A DNA stretch of 30,924 nucleotides. Origin: Clostridia bacterium. Lineage in GTDB: Bacteria > Bacillota > Clostridia > Christensenellales > Aristaeellaceae. The position numbers and the translations under genes are program-made. The number at the start of each line of letters is the position of its first letter. Position 1 is the first letter of the stretch. Shown one piece after another: positions 1 to 7,279 of this stretch. The notes beneath the pieces were generated by a model. It searched no databases and was not told the origin of the DNA. It saw nothing but the letters and a program-made list of their open reading frames with translations. The stretch lies in the NCBI GenBank assembly GCA_016297535.1, contig JAEDGL010000010.1, positions 1 to 30,924 on the forward strand. Reading direction: 5' to 3'.

Positions 1-13
1 CGTTTCTATGGCA

Positions 14-1639
14 TTAGTCGGCGGTTGCTTCGTCCTTCTGGCCATACCATTTCTGCTTATCCAGGTACATCTGGCTGTCCGCGACTGCCAGCAGCTCTCT
101 GTGGTTCAGCCCCGGATATTCCCTGGACAGGGCGTAGCCCACAGCAAAATACAGCGCAGGATCCGTGGAGGTTTCATTGTGTTTTTCCACCGCCACGTTC
201 AGCAGCCGGATATAGTATTCCAGGCGTTCCCGCTCCATGCTGGAGGCCAGAATGGAAAACTCATCGCCGCCCCATCGGCATATGGTGCTGCTGGACGGGA
301 AGGTATTTCGAAGAATATTGGAGAAATGCAAAATCATTCGGTCGCCCGCCTCGTGGCCGTACTTATCGTTTACCTGCTTTAGCCCGTTCAGATCCAGCAT
401 GATGATTACCGTATCTTCCGCAACCGGCAGATTGTCGTTCATCAGCTCGTTCCATCTGGTTTTATTGGCCAGGCCGGTTCGGATATCGGTGTAGGCCTTT
501 CTGGTTGTGCTCATCACGTTGTTGATAAAAACCAGAACGAGATAAACGATAAACGCAAGAATGGTATACAAAACATAGGAGGAGCTTTTGCTTACATAAA
601 AAGCAATCAGATCCAGCGTAATGCCAGTGGCCAGAATGATAAAGAAATTTTTCGGATTGCCATCCTGATGCGCGACTCTGTCCCGTTTGCCAAAAAGAAT
701 CATTCCAAGAACCACGGCCGTCAGCACAACCAGCATGATATGGCAGACGGGCAGCATTTCCTTAAAATCGGCAACGCCCAGCACCTGAAGTAGCAGTACC
801 ACGAGCACAATCAGCGATCCAACGCAGGAGAGGGCCAGGAGAATTTCCTTCTTTTTGCCGGAAAAGAAGGTGCTCATAAAATGCACCATGCCCACCGTGC
901 ACATAAGCAGCGCGCCGATGGTGATATAGCCAAGCACCATGGGGTTGGCGGAAAACAGAATGGGCGAGGAGCAGGTATCGGTAATGCGCCAGCCTCCCAG
1001 GGCAATCGCCAAGCCGCCCAACAGGAACATATCCCACGTTTTGATGTTGGCAAAAAAGATAAAATAAATCTGTACCCCAATAATAAAGATACCCAGCACA
1101 ATGCACAGCATGGACAAAAACAGCTGGAAGATATCCTTGAACAGCCGATCGAAAAAAATAGCAAAATGAGAGCCCGACAGAAAAGTTGGCTGAAAATGGA
1201 CAACGCTGTCAAACAGGGGCGTAAGGACAACCGTAACGGTTTTGCCCACATCCTGCGGATGAATCGGCAGGGTCACCCAGTTGCTGCTGGTGCTGTCGCC
1301 AATGCGGTTGCCGGCGCTGGCCTCCAGGGAATAGACCAGCTCGTCATCATAGTATACATGGGCATACTGATGAACCACATAAAAGCACAGGCAGCTGCCG
1401 CTTGCGGTGCTTTCGTCAATGCGCCAGCGGTATACCGTACGGATCTGGCAGGGGGCGGTCGGGTCGGTCATCTGCTCTACGGTATAGTTGTCCACGGTGT
1501 CATATTTGTTGCATGTATCAACGGCGTAGACCGAAACGTTTTCAAACAATCCCATATAGACAAAGAAGATTGAAAACAGTACGGTAAGCCCAATCAGCAG
1601 AATTACGGATAATTTCCAGAACTTTGAATGTTGCTTCAT
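14..1639 (-). CDS. membrane-bound diguanylate cyclase (7TM-like sensor plus GGDEF)
   Basis: Predicted to make cyclic di-GMP from two GTP at the inner face of the membrane. The 541-residue protein has an N-terminal membrane helix (about 10-30) and an extracytoplasmic domain (about 35-180). A block of several hydrophobic helices (about 185-390) resembles 7TM sensor modules, and a GGDEF domain follows. The active-site GGDEF is at residues 457-461, preceded by the expected D-LNGLKQVND-YGHEAGD segment. No RxxD inhibitory site is seen at the usual place just before GGDEF. The start was set at the ATG at 1639, because GAAGGA lies about 8 bases upstream and the hydrophobic anchor follows directly; a longer reading frame up to 1777 would run through the promoter. 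It is divergent from a second GGDEF gene. The sensed signal is unknown. The domain call is firm. Confidence 0.9.
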   Translation of the reverse strand: MKQHSKFWKLSVILLIGLTVLFSIFFVYMGLFENVSVYAVDTCNKYDTVDNYTVEQMTDPTAPCQIRTVYRWRIDESTASGSCLCFYVVHQYAHVYYDDELVYSLEASAGNRIGDSTSSNWVTLPIHPQDVGKTVTVVLTPLFDSVVHFQPTFLSGSHFAIFFDRLFKDIFQLFLSMLCIVLGIFIIGVQIYFIFFANIKTWDMFLLGGLAIALGGWRITDTCSSPILFSANPMVLGYITIGALLMCTVGMVHFMSTFFSGKKKEILLALSCVGSLIVLVVLLLQVLGVADFKEMLPVCHIMLVVLTAVVLGMILFGKRDRVAHQDGNPKNFFIILATGITLDLIAFYVSKSSSYVLYTILAFIVYLVLVFINNVMSTTRKAYTDIRTGLANKTRWNELMNDNLPVAEDTVIIMLDLNGLKQVNDKYGHEAGDRMILHFSNILRNTFPSSSTICRWGGDEFSILASSMERERLEYYIRLLNVAVEKHNETSTDPALYFAVGYALSREYPGLNHRELLAVADSQMYLDKQKWYGQKDEATAD

Positions 1640-1700
1640 GGCGGTTTCCTTCTCTATTTCTTCGTGGTATGCTATGTTCGCCTGCGGCCGGGCCGCTGCT

Positions 1701-1743
1701 GCACGCATCGCGTGCGGCAACAAAAGTGCGTCGCGTTTTGTTG
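1701..1743 (-). other. two hairpins in the 5' leader of the GGDEF gene
   Basis: Two inverted repeats lie in the roughly 100-base leader. GCACGC/GCGTGC (1701-1706 with 1710-1715) has a 3-base loop, and CAACAAAA/TTTTGTTG (1718-1725 with 1736-1743) has a 10-base loop. The second starts at about the predicted +1, so it could be an operator or a 5'-end stem. No known riboswitch consensus, including c-di-GMP-I, could be matched. Confidence 0.45.
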
Positions 1744-1748
1744 TTGGC

Positions 1749-1777
1749 ATTATACCATGTTTTTGTTTGTTCCACAA
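1749..1777 (-). promoter_or_regulatory. promoter of the minus-strand GGDEF gene
   Basis: On the minus strand TTGTGG (1777-1772) and a perfect TATAAT (1754-1749) are separated by 17 bases. The predicted start of transcription is near 1742, giving a leader of about 100 bases. Confidence 0.65.
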
Positions 1778-1782
1778 TGCTG

Positions 1783-1811
1783 TTTACACCTCTTCCAAAA
1801 GGCTATATAAT
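1783..1811 (+). promoter_or_regulatory. promoter of the plus-strand GGDEF gene
   Basis: TTTACA (1783-1788), a 17-base spacer and perfect TATAAT (1806-1811). The predicted transcript starts near 1818, leaving a leader of about 175 bases before the ATG at 1993. Confidence 0.75.
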
Positions 1812-1831
1812 AGAGTGGGAATGCTGTACGA

Positions 1832-1993
1832 ATGAAAAAGAGATTCCGCTTTGCCAGCCTGTATAAACCTGCTTTCGGGTTGTTCCGGTGGAAAAGACCG
1901 CCAGGAACGAAGACTATGGACGGGCTGTGCGGTATATGTTCTTCCTGTTCGATTTTTTCAGAGAAAGCCGGTATCAGAAAGAGGATGTGCTAA
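1832..1993 (+). CDS. possible 53-residue leader ORF upstream of the GGDEF gene
   Basis: An ATG at 1832 opens 53 codons that end in TAA at 1991-1993. The last base of this stop is the first base of the downstream ATG (TAATG), an arrangement typical of translational coupling. The peptide is rich in Lys/Arg at the start (MKKRFRF) and has five Cys, including CGICSSC, near its end. Against it: the ribosome binding site (GTGGGA) is weak and close to the predicted +1, and codon use in the second half is less like the neighbours than another frame. It is not recognised as any family, and could be a regulatory leader peptide, a decayed gene or chance. Confidence 0.3.
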   Translation: MKKRFRFASLYKPAFGLFRWKRPPGTKTMDGLCGICSSCSIFSEKAGIRKRMC

Positions 1994-3969
1994 TGAAAAA
2001 ACTGTTAAAAAAGCGAATGTTTTGGGCGGTATCCATTGCCATTTGCGTTCTTCTTGGCGCAAGCCTGCTGTGGCAGATTCTGATTCAAAAACAGGCCGTG
2101 TGGAATGAAGCTGAAACCATTGCGCGGCAGATTCAGCAAATCATGCAGATCAACGAAAAGGAGATCGCCCGGCTTGTCGCCTCGCTGAAGGACAACTACA
2201 CCGTTCGCGCCAAGGCAGCCACCTATATGCTGGACGAGGGCATGCTGGATGAAACGGACGTTGAAGAACTGCGCAAGGTAGCGGCTTTGCTGCAGATTGA
2301 CGAGATTCATCTTTTTGATGAGAAGGGCGAAATTTACGCAGGCACTCATCCGGAGTATTATCATTACAGCTTTGACTCGGGCGAGCAGTTGGCCTATTTC
2401 AAGCCCATGCTGGCCGACAGGGAGCTGAGCATGTGCCAGGATGTAACGCCCAACACCGCCGAAGGCAAGGAGATGATGTACGCCATTACCTGGCGCAAGG
2501 ACGGAAGCGGTATGGTTCAGATTGGCGTGCAGCCGCTTCGCCTGCTGGAGGCGCTTGCGCAAAACGAGCTATCCTATATCTTTAGCCTCATGCCGGTTAA
2601 AACGGGCTATACCTATATGCTTACGGATCAGACAAGCGGCGCCATCCTTGCCTGCACGCGCAGAGAGTTTGTAGGCAAGCATTATTCAGATCTGAATTTT
2701 CATCTTATCAATCCCGTCGCAGGCAGCCTGGGCTACCATGCCGTTATCAACGGGGAACCCTGCCAGGCGTTTTTTCTGGAATACGCTGGCCGCGTGATCT
2801 GCGTTTATGTGGCAAACAGCGTGATATACAAAAATATATTTCCAACCATGATTGCCATATTTCTATGCCTGCTGTTGGTTTGTTCCATGATGATTATACA
2901 GATCAGGCGTTATATCGACAGAATGGTGCTGCGCAATATCAACCAGCTCAACCACGATCTGGCCGAAATTACGGCGGGTAATCTGCAAACGCGGGTTCAG
3001 CTTACCGGCGCGCCGGAGCTGATCAGCCTTAGCAACAGCATAAACGTTATGGTAGAAACCCTGAACAACAACGCGTGCAACCTTTCGCATATCATGGATT
3101 CCTTTAGCACCCTGGTCGGCTATTTTGTGTGGGGCAAAAACAGCCCCGCGATTCACGCGTCGGACAAGCTAAGCTCCCTGCTGCTGCTGGATGTGCCCAT
3201 GGAGAAAAAGCTGTATGAAAACCAGGAGGATTTCATGCGCTACCTCCGTGAACTGTGCACAAACCCTGTTCCCAATTTTCACAATGTTTATCAGCCCAGG
3301 CTGGATAGCGACTATTTTATCAAGGTTGATATCATTGAAAACAGCACCGAGCTGTTCGGTGTGGTGCGCGATGTAACAGAAGAGGTGCTGGACCGCAAGC
3401 AGCTGCAACAGGAACGCGATCATGATATGCTTACAGGGCTGCTTGCCCGCAGAGCGTTTTATGAAAAGATGGATAAGCTGTTTGTCAATCCCAGGGCGCT
3501 GGGGGAAAGCGTGCTGATGATGCTGGACATGGATCAGTTCAAGTTTTTCAACGACACCTACGGGCATGACGCGGGCGATCATGCGCTGCGCGCGGGCGCA
3601 GAGCTGCTTGGCCGTATTGAGGCGCCGAACAAGCTGATTACGCGCTTTGGCGGCGATGAATTTACCGTGCTGATCTACGGCGTTCGCAACCGGGACGAGT
3701 TAACAGCGTACATCCGTCACCTGCGCGAGCAGATGTCGAATGCGCAAACGGAGTTTCACGGCAAAACAATGCCCATCCGCTTCTCGGCGGGATATGTTTT
3801 CTGCGCGGATCACGACTGCGATTATCACGAAATGCTGCGCATGGCGGACGTCGCGCTGTATATTTCCAAAAGGCGCGGTCGCTCGTACTTTACCCTCTAT
3901 TCCGCCTCGATGGATAGCCTGTCTTTTGTTTCCGGCGTCCATTCCGCCGATGAAAATCTACCCCTTTAA
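1993..3969 (+). CDS. membrane-bound diguanylate cyclase with HAMP and GGDEF domains
   Basis: A 658-residue sensor cyclase. It has a TM helix at about 8-28, a large extracytoplasmic ligand-binding region (Cache-like by layout, about 30-275), and a second TM at about 280-300. A HAMP linker containing NQLNHDLAEITAGNLQ follows, then a roughly 90-residue middle region that may be a degenerate PAS, then GGDEF (active-site residues 553-557; LDMDQFKFFNDTYGHDAGD upstream). No RxxD inhibitory site is visible. ATG 1993 was chosen for the AGAGGA 8 bases upstream and the typical anchor (MKKLLKKRMF); a GTG at 1888 would add 35 residues with no ribosome binding site. It is expected to turn an outside signal into c-di-GMP. 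Having two cyclases back to back suggests a local signalling cluster. Confidence 0.9.
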   Translation: MKKLLKKRMFWAVSIAICVLLGASLLWQILIQKQAVWNEAETIARQIQQIMQINEKEIARLVASLKDNYTVRAKAATYMLDEGMLDETDVEELRKVAALLQIDEIHLFDEKGEIYAGTHPEYYHYSFDSGEQLAYFKPMLADRELSMCQDVTPNTAEGKEMMYAITWRKDGSGMVQIGVQPLRLLEALAQNELSYIFSLMPVKTGYTYMLTDQTSGAILACTRREFVGKHYSDLNFHLINPVAGSLGYHAVINGEPCQAFFLEYAGRVICVYVANSVIYKNIFPTMIAIFLCLLLVCSMMIIQIRRYIDRMVLRNINQLNHDLAEITAGNLQTRVQLTGAPELISLSNSINVMVETLNNNACNLSHIMDSFSTLVGYFVWGKNSPAIHASDKLSSLLLLDVPMEKKLYENQEDFMRYLRELCTNPVPNFHNVYQPRLDSDYFIKVDIIENSTELFGVVRDVTEEVLDRKQLQQERDHDMLTGLLARRAFYEKMDKLFVNPRALGESVLMMLDMDQFKFFNDTYGHDAGDHALRAGAELLGRIEAPNKLITRFGGDEFTVLIYGVRNRDELTAYIRHLREQMSNAQTEFHGKTMPIRFSAGYVFCADHDCDYHEMLRMADVALYISKRRGRSYFTLYSASMDSLSFVSGVHSADENLPL

Positions 3970-4001
3970 CAACACAAAGCATTTGCTGGAGCGGGCAAAG
4001 C

Positions 4002-4013
4002 AAACGATCGTTT
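4002..4013 (+). promoter_or_regulatory. perfect 12-bp palindrome before the URO-D family gene
   Basis: AAACGATCGTTT is its own reverse complement. It lies between the GGDEF stop and the AGGAGG of the next gene, a position where a bound protein or small hairpin could affect expression. A related half-site pair, AACGATC/GATCGTT, occurs at 30852-30868. No promoter of its own is evident between 3970 and 4029, so read-through from the GGDEF gene is likely. Confidence 0.35.
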
Positions 4014-4029
4014 GACAGGAGGAAACAAA

Positions 4030-4989
4030 ATGAACAAAAGAGAACGGGTACTGGCTGCGCTGAACCTGCAGCCGGTGGATCGTGTGCCGGTTGGATTCTG
4101 GTTTCATTTTCAGGACGGGCAGGGCATGGGCCAGGCCTGCGTGCAGGCACATCTGGATTATTACAATGCCGTCGATGTGGATTTGGTTAAAATCATGTGC
4201 GATGGGTATTTTGATTATCCCAACCCGGTCGCGAAGGCCGTCCGGCAGCCGGAGGACTGGTATACCATGAAGCCGCTGGGCAGGGATCATCCATTTATCC
4301 GCGAGCAGGTTGCCCGGGCCAAAGCCATCAGGGAGGGGCTGGCGGAGGACAGGGTGGTGATCTACAATGTCTTCGCGCCTTTTTCCCTCATCCGCTTTGC
4401 GGTGGGGGATGCGCTGGTGATGGAGCACCTGAACCAGGCTCCCGAAGCCATTGCCTATGCGCTTGACGTAATCGAGGAGGACTGCTGCCTGCTTAGCGAG
4501 CTGCTGGTAACCCAGGCCGGGATAGACGGCATTTACTACTGTGTGCAGGGCGGCGAGAAAAACCGCTTTACACCCGAATCCTACCGCGAGCACATTACCC
4601 CAACGGATCTGAAGGTGCTGGAGCACGCCAACCGTTTTGGCACTGCCAATGTACTGCATTGCTGCGGCTGGGCAGGCATCCCCAACAATATGGAAATCTG
4701 GCAGGATTATCCGGCCAAAGCCGTCAACTGGGCCTGCTCTATTGAAAACATGAACCTTACGCAGGGAAAAGCCTTCTTTGGCGGCCGGTGCGTGCTGGGC
4801 GGCTTTGATAACCGCCCGCAGGGCGTGCTGTTTGCAGGCAGCCGGGAGGAAATTGCCGCTGAAACGCGCAGGCTGATTGCACAAACCGGCATGCAGGGCC
4901 TTATTCTTGGCGCGGATTGCACCCTGCCCGCTACGGTGGATGTTCATCGCTTTGGCTGGGTGGCTGAAGCTGCTTCGAGGATGGTGTAA
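4030..4989 (+). CDS. uroporphyrinogen decarboxylase (URO-D) family protein, probable methyltransferase
   Basis: A 319-residue TIM-barrel protein of the URO-D superfamily, starting MNKRERVLAALNLQPVDRVP as is typical of the family. The H-x-C at His210/Cys212 (HCCG) and a later Cys297 in GADCTLP match the layout of the zinc ligands in the methylcobalamin-dependent methyltransferases of this superfamily (MtaA/CmuA type). It therefore more likely binds zinc and moves a methyl group than decarboxylates uroporphyrinogen. The usual partners (corrinoid protein, MtaB-like subunit, activator) are not next to it, and neither are heme genes. AGGAGG sits at 4018-4023. The gene follows the GGDEF gene by 60 bases and ends with a terminator hairpin. 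The substrate is unknown. Confidence 0.85.
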   Translation: MNKRERVLAALNLQPVDRVPVGFWFHFQDGQGMGQACVQAHLDYYNAVDVDLVKIMCDGYFDYPNPVAKAVRQPEDWYTMKPLGRDHPFIREQVARAKAIREGLAEDRVVIYNVFAPFSLIRFAVGDALVMEHLNQAPEAIAYALDVIEEDCCLLSELLVTQAGIDGIYYCVQGGEKNRFTPESYREHITPTDLKVLEHANRFGTANVLHCCGWAGIPNNMEIWQDYPAKAVNWACSIENMNLTQGKAFFGGRCVLGGFDNRPQGVLFAGSREEIAAETRRLIAQTGMQGLILGADCTLPATVDVHRFGWVAEAASRMV

Positions 4990-5008
4990 CAAAGCCGGAA
5001 AGCCAATC

Positions 5009-5040
5009 AAAGCCACCGGCTTAGCTGGTGGCTTTAATTC
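5009..5040 (+). terminator. terminator-like hairpin after the URO-D gene
   Basis: AAAGCCACC (5009-5017) pairs with GGTGGCTTT (5027-5035) around a 9-base loop. The run of T is short (TTTAATT), so efficiency is uncertain. It lies 19 bases after the stop codon. Confidence 0.6.
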
Positions 5041-5167
5041 GTATCGCCCAGCTTTGACGAAAACATTTCCGCCGGTTCCTGGCAGAAAAGCTCGCCGAAG
5101 GCGAGTTTTCATGGTGTGGAGCCGGGGGCATCGTTCCTGCGGCTCCTCAGATTATTGAAAAACCCTG
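5041..5167. repeat. dispersed intergenic repeat, copy A
   Basis: Bases 5041-5068 match 13398-13425 at 24 of 28 positions (both begin GTATCGCCC), and 5155-5167 match 13341-13353 at 12 of 13 (T[TC]GAAAAACCCTG). Both copies lie between convergent genes, with the GTATCGCCC part just after a plus-strand terminator. The two sub-motifs occur in opposite order in A and B. Confidence 0.55.
5086..5109. terminator. bidirectional terminator between the URO-D and SDR genes
   Basis: AAAA-g-CTCGCC (5086-5096), loop GAA, GGCGAG-TTTT (5100-5109). A strong GC stem is flanked by A and T tracts, so it can act on both strands of this convergent gap. AAAAGCTCGCC recurs exactly at 30881-30891. Confidence 0.65.
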
Positions 5168-5180
5168 TTTCGACGTATGC

Positions 5181-6197
5181 TTACAGCTTGGGCAGCGCCG
5201 CGGCCAGCTGAGCGTACGCCTGAGCCACCTGATCGCACCACGCGTCAAACGCCGGATCCGCCTTCTGGCACTCGGGATGACTGTCGATATAGGCAATGGC
5301 CTCCCTCACGCCCTGATCGTAGCGTGTGGTGCAGCAAAACTGCGGCACGGCGCGCTTGATTTTGCTGTTGTCAAAAAGCACGGTGTTGCTTTTGTCACCC
5401 AGCAGAGCGCCTTCCCAGTCGGGACAGAGCAATGCGAGCGTTTCGCTGGCAATGTGCACAGCATTCAGCTCTATGCCCAGCGCCGTGGCGATTACCTGAT
5501 AGATCTGGTTCCACGTCATGCTTTCATCGCTGGTAATGTGGTAGCTTTCGCCGATCGCATGGGCATTGCCCATCAGCCCCACAAAGCCTACCGCAAAATC
5601 CCGGCTGTGGGTGCAGGTCCACAGCGTGGTGCCGTCGCCGGGGATGATGACGGGCTTGCCCTGGCGCATGCGCTGAAGCACCTGATAGCTGCCGTTGGCT
5701 CCGTGCAGCGCAACAGGCACGCTGCGTTCACAGTAGGTATGGCTGGGACGGATGAGGGTAACCGGGAAACCGTCTTCACGGTAGGCCTTCATCAGCGCCT
5801 CCTCGCAGGCGGCCTTGTTGCGGCTGTACTCCCAGTAGGGATTGTGAAGCGGCGTGCTTTCGCTGATCCAAGGAGAATAAAGCGGCTTATGGTATGCGGA
5901 TGCCGAGCTGATGAAAAAGTACTGATTGCATTTTCCGTTGAACAACCGAATGTCGCGCAGCACATGATCTACCGTAAAGGCGATAAAGTCCGCCACTACG
6001 TCAAACGTTTCATTGCCCAGCGCAGCCTTGACGGCAGCTTCATCATGGATATCCGCGCAAATCACCCGCGCGCCCTGCGGCACGCGCTGCGCGGAGTGCC
6101 CCCGGTTGAGCAGCGTAAGCTCCCAGCCCTGACGCAGGCAAAGCTTTGATATTTCCGTACTGATGGTGCCAGTGCCGCCGATAAACAATGCTTTCAT
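5181..6197 (-). CDS. NAD(P)-dependent epimerase/reductase, extended SDR family
   Basis: A 338-residue Rossmann-fold enzyme. The N-terminal GGTGTIS (7-13) is the dinucleotide-binding glycine motif. A serine near 100 (FISSASAY) and Y124-SRN-K128 form the SDR catalytic set. Length and the insert before YxxxK fit the extended (epimerase/dehydratase) branch that acts on nucleotide sugars, but the substrate cannot be read from the sequence. The ATG at 6197 was chosen because AAGGAGG is 10 bases upstream and the glycine motif follows at residue 7. It is monocistronic by layout: its own promoter, convergent with the URO-D gene, divergent from the PHP/barnase operon. Confidence 0.88.
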   Translation of the reverse strand: MKALFIGGTGTISTEISKLCLRQGWELTLLNRGHSAQRVPQGARVICADIHDEAAVKAALGNETFDVVADFIAFTVDHVLRDIRLFNGKCNQYFFISSASAYHKPLYSPWISESTPLHNPYWEYSRNKAACEEALMKAYREDGFPVTLIRPSHTYCERSVPVALHGANGSYQVLQRMRQGKPVIIPGDGTTLWTCTHSRDFAVGFVGLMGNAHAIGESYHITSDESMTWNQIYQVIATALGIELNAVHIASETLALLCPDWEGALLGDKSNTVLFDNSKIKRAVPQFCCTTRYDQGVREAIAYIDSHPECQKADPAFDAWCDQVAQAYAQLAAALPKL

Positions 6198-6241
6198 CTT
6201 TGCTGTTCCTCCTTGGAATGGGTCTGTTAGCCTGTAAAGCC

Positions 6242-6270
6242 ATCTTATCACAGCAGTGAAGGCTTGACAA
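6242..6270 (-). promoter_or_regulatory. promoter of the SDR gene
   Basis: On the minus strand TTGTCA (6270-6265), a 17-base spacer, and TAAGAT (6247-6242). It is 45 bases upstream of the chosen ATG. Confidence 0.65.
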
Positions 6271-6289
6271 GGCGGGCCTTAGATGTTGC

Positions 6290-6318
6290 TTGCTTTTTTC
6301 ACCTGATATGGCTATAAT
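6290..6318 (+). promoter_or_regulatory. promoter of the PHP/tandem-barnase/barstar operon
   Basis: TTGCTT (6290-6295), a 17-base spacer and a perfect TATAAT (6313-6318). The leader is about 55 bases. No second promoter was seen before the two downstream genes. Confidence 0.6.
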
Positions 6319-6379
6319 GATATCTTGGGGTTGGTTGTCCGAAAACCCGTTTTACCTTTACTGAAAGGAGCTTGCCCGC

Positions 6380-7279
6380 ATGCAACTCTTTGCCGGAAAC
6401 AAACCGTTTTTCAAAGGCAATCTGCACTGCCATACCACCTTGAGCGATGGGAAGCTTACGCCTGAGCAGTGCAAGGCGTTCTACCGCTCGCGCGGATATG
6501 ATTTTCTGGCCATCACCGACCACCGCCGGCTTTGCGAAGCCACACACATGGAGGATGGCCTGCTGGTGCTCAGCGGTATGGAGATGGATTATCTCCTGCC
6601 CGGAGAGGCGCTTCACCTTGTGGGCATTGGCATGACGGACGAGATCGCCCGGTGCGATCTGAGCCGAAACCCGCAGGGCTGTATCAACCAAATGAACCGC
6701 TGCGGCGGACGGGTGATTCTGGCGCATCCCGCGTGGTCGCTCAATACCGTAACCACGATTACAGGGCTTCATGGAATCGCCGCTGCGGAAATCTACAACA
6801 GCGTATCCACCTATCCCTGGAACGGCGACCGCGCGGACAGCTCCAATGTTCTGGACGCGGCAGCCGCCCATGGCGCAATCCTGAACGTTGTGGCGTCGGA
6901 TGATTCTCATTGGTATAACGGCGAGGCAGGCCGAAGCTGCACCATGGTCGAGGCCGACGCCCTTACGCAGGAAAGCCTGTTCGAAGCCTTGGACGCGGGC
7001 CGCTTTTACTGCACCCAGGGGCCGGAAATCCGCCAGATTACGGTGGAGAACAACACCATCTGCGTGGAATGCTCTCCTGCCCAGCGCGTGATTTTTTACA
7101 GCAATCTGGTGTGGACGCCCGGCCGGTGCGTAACGCAGCCCGGCCTGACCTGCGCCAGCTACACCGCGCATCCCGAAAACGGCGAAGCCTATGTGCGCGT
7201 TCAGGTGATGGACGGGCAGGGCCTGAGCGCGTGGTCCAATCCGGTCATTCTGGAAAGAGGGAAGGAAACCGCACGATGA
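6380..7279 (+). CDS. PHP-domain metal-dependent phosphoesterase (CehA/McbA-like)
   Basis: A 299-residue member of the PHP superfamily, enzymes that hydrolyse phosphate esters with two or three metals. Candidate ligands are visible in the family order: His16 and His18 (NLHCH), Asp47-His48 (ITDH), Glu68 (SGMEMDY), His116 (LAHPAW) and Asp175/His177 (SDDSH). The ending of the catalytic part (AGRFYCTQGPEI) is typical of CehA/McbA-type members, with a short beta-rich C-terminal domain after it. No signal peptide is seen, so it is probably cytoplasmic. The ATG at 6380 has AAGGAG 8 bases upstream. Its stop overlaps the start of the tandem-barnase gene (ATGA), implying coupled translation. Whether it acts on nucleotides, such as products of the neighbouring RNase, is inference. 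Confidence 0.85.
   Translation: MQLFAGNKPFFKGNLHCHTTLSDGKLTPEQCKAFYRSRGYDFLAITDHRRLCEATHMEDGLLVLSGMEMDYLLPGEALHLVGIGMTDEIARCDLSRNPQGCINQMNRCGGRVILAHPAWSLNTVTTITGLHGIAAAEIYNSVSTYPWNGDRADSSNVLDAAAAHGAILNVVASDDSHWYNGEAGRSCTMVEADALTQESLFEALDAGRFYCTQGPEIRQITVENNTICVECSPAQRVIFYSNLVWTPGRCVTQPGLTCASYTAHPENGEAYVRVQVMDGQGLSAWSNPVILERGKETAR

Noticed and set aside
1640..1742. c-di-GMP riboswitch in the leader of the GGDEF gene
   Set aside because: Stems are present but the conserved core sequences of the c-di-GMP-I aptamer could not be found by eye.
3958..5112. Minus-strand frame opposite the URO-D gene
   Set aside because: It runs through a terminator hairpin and the opposite gene; its composition is that of a shadow.
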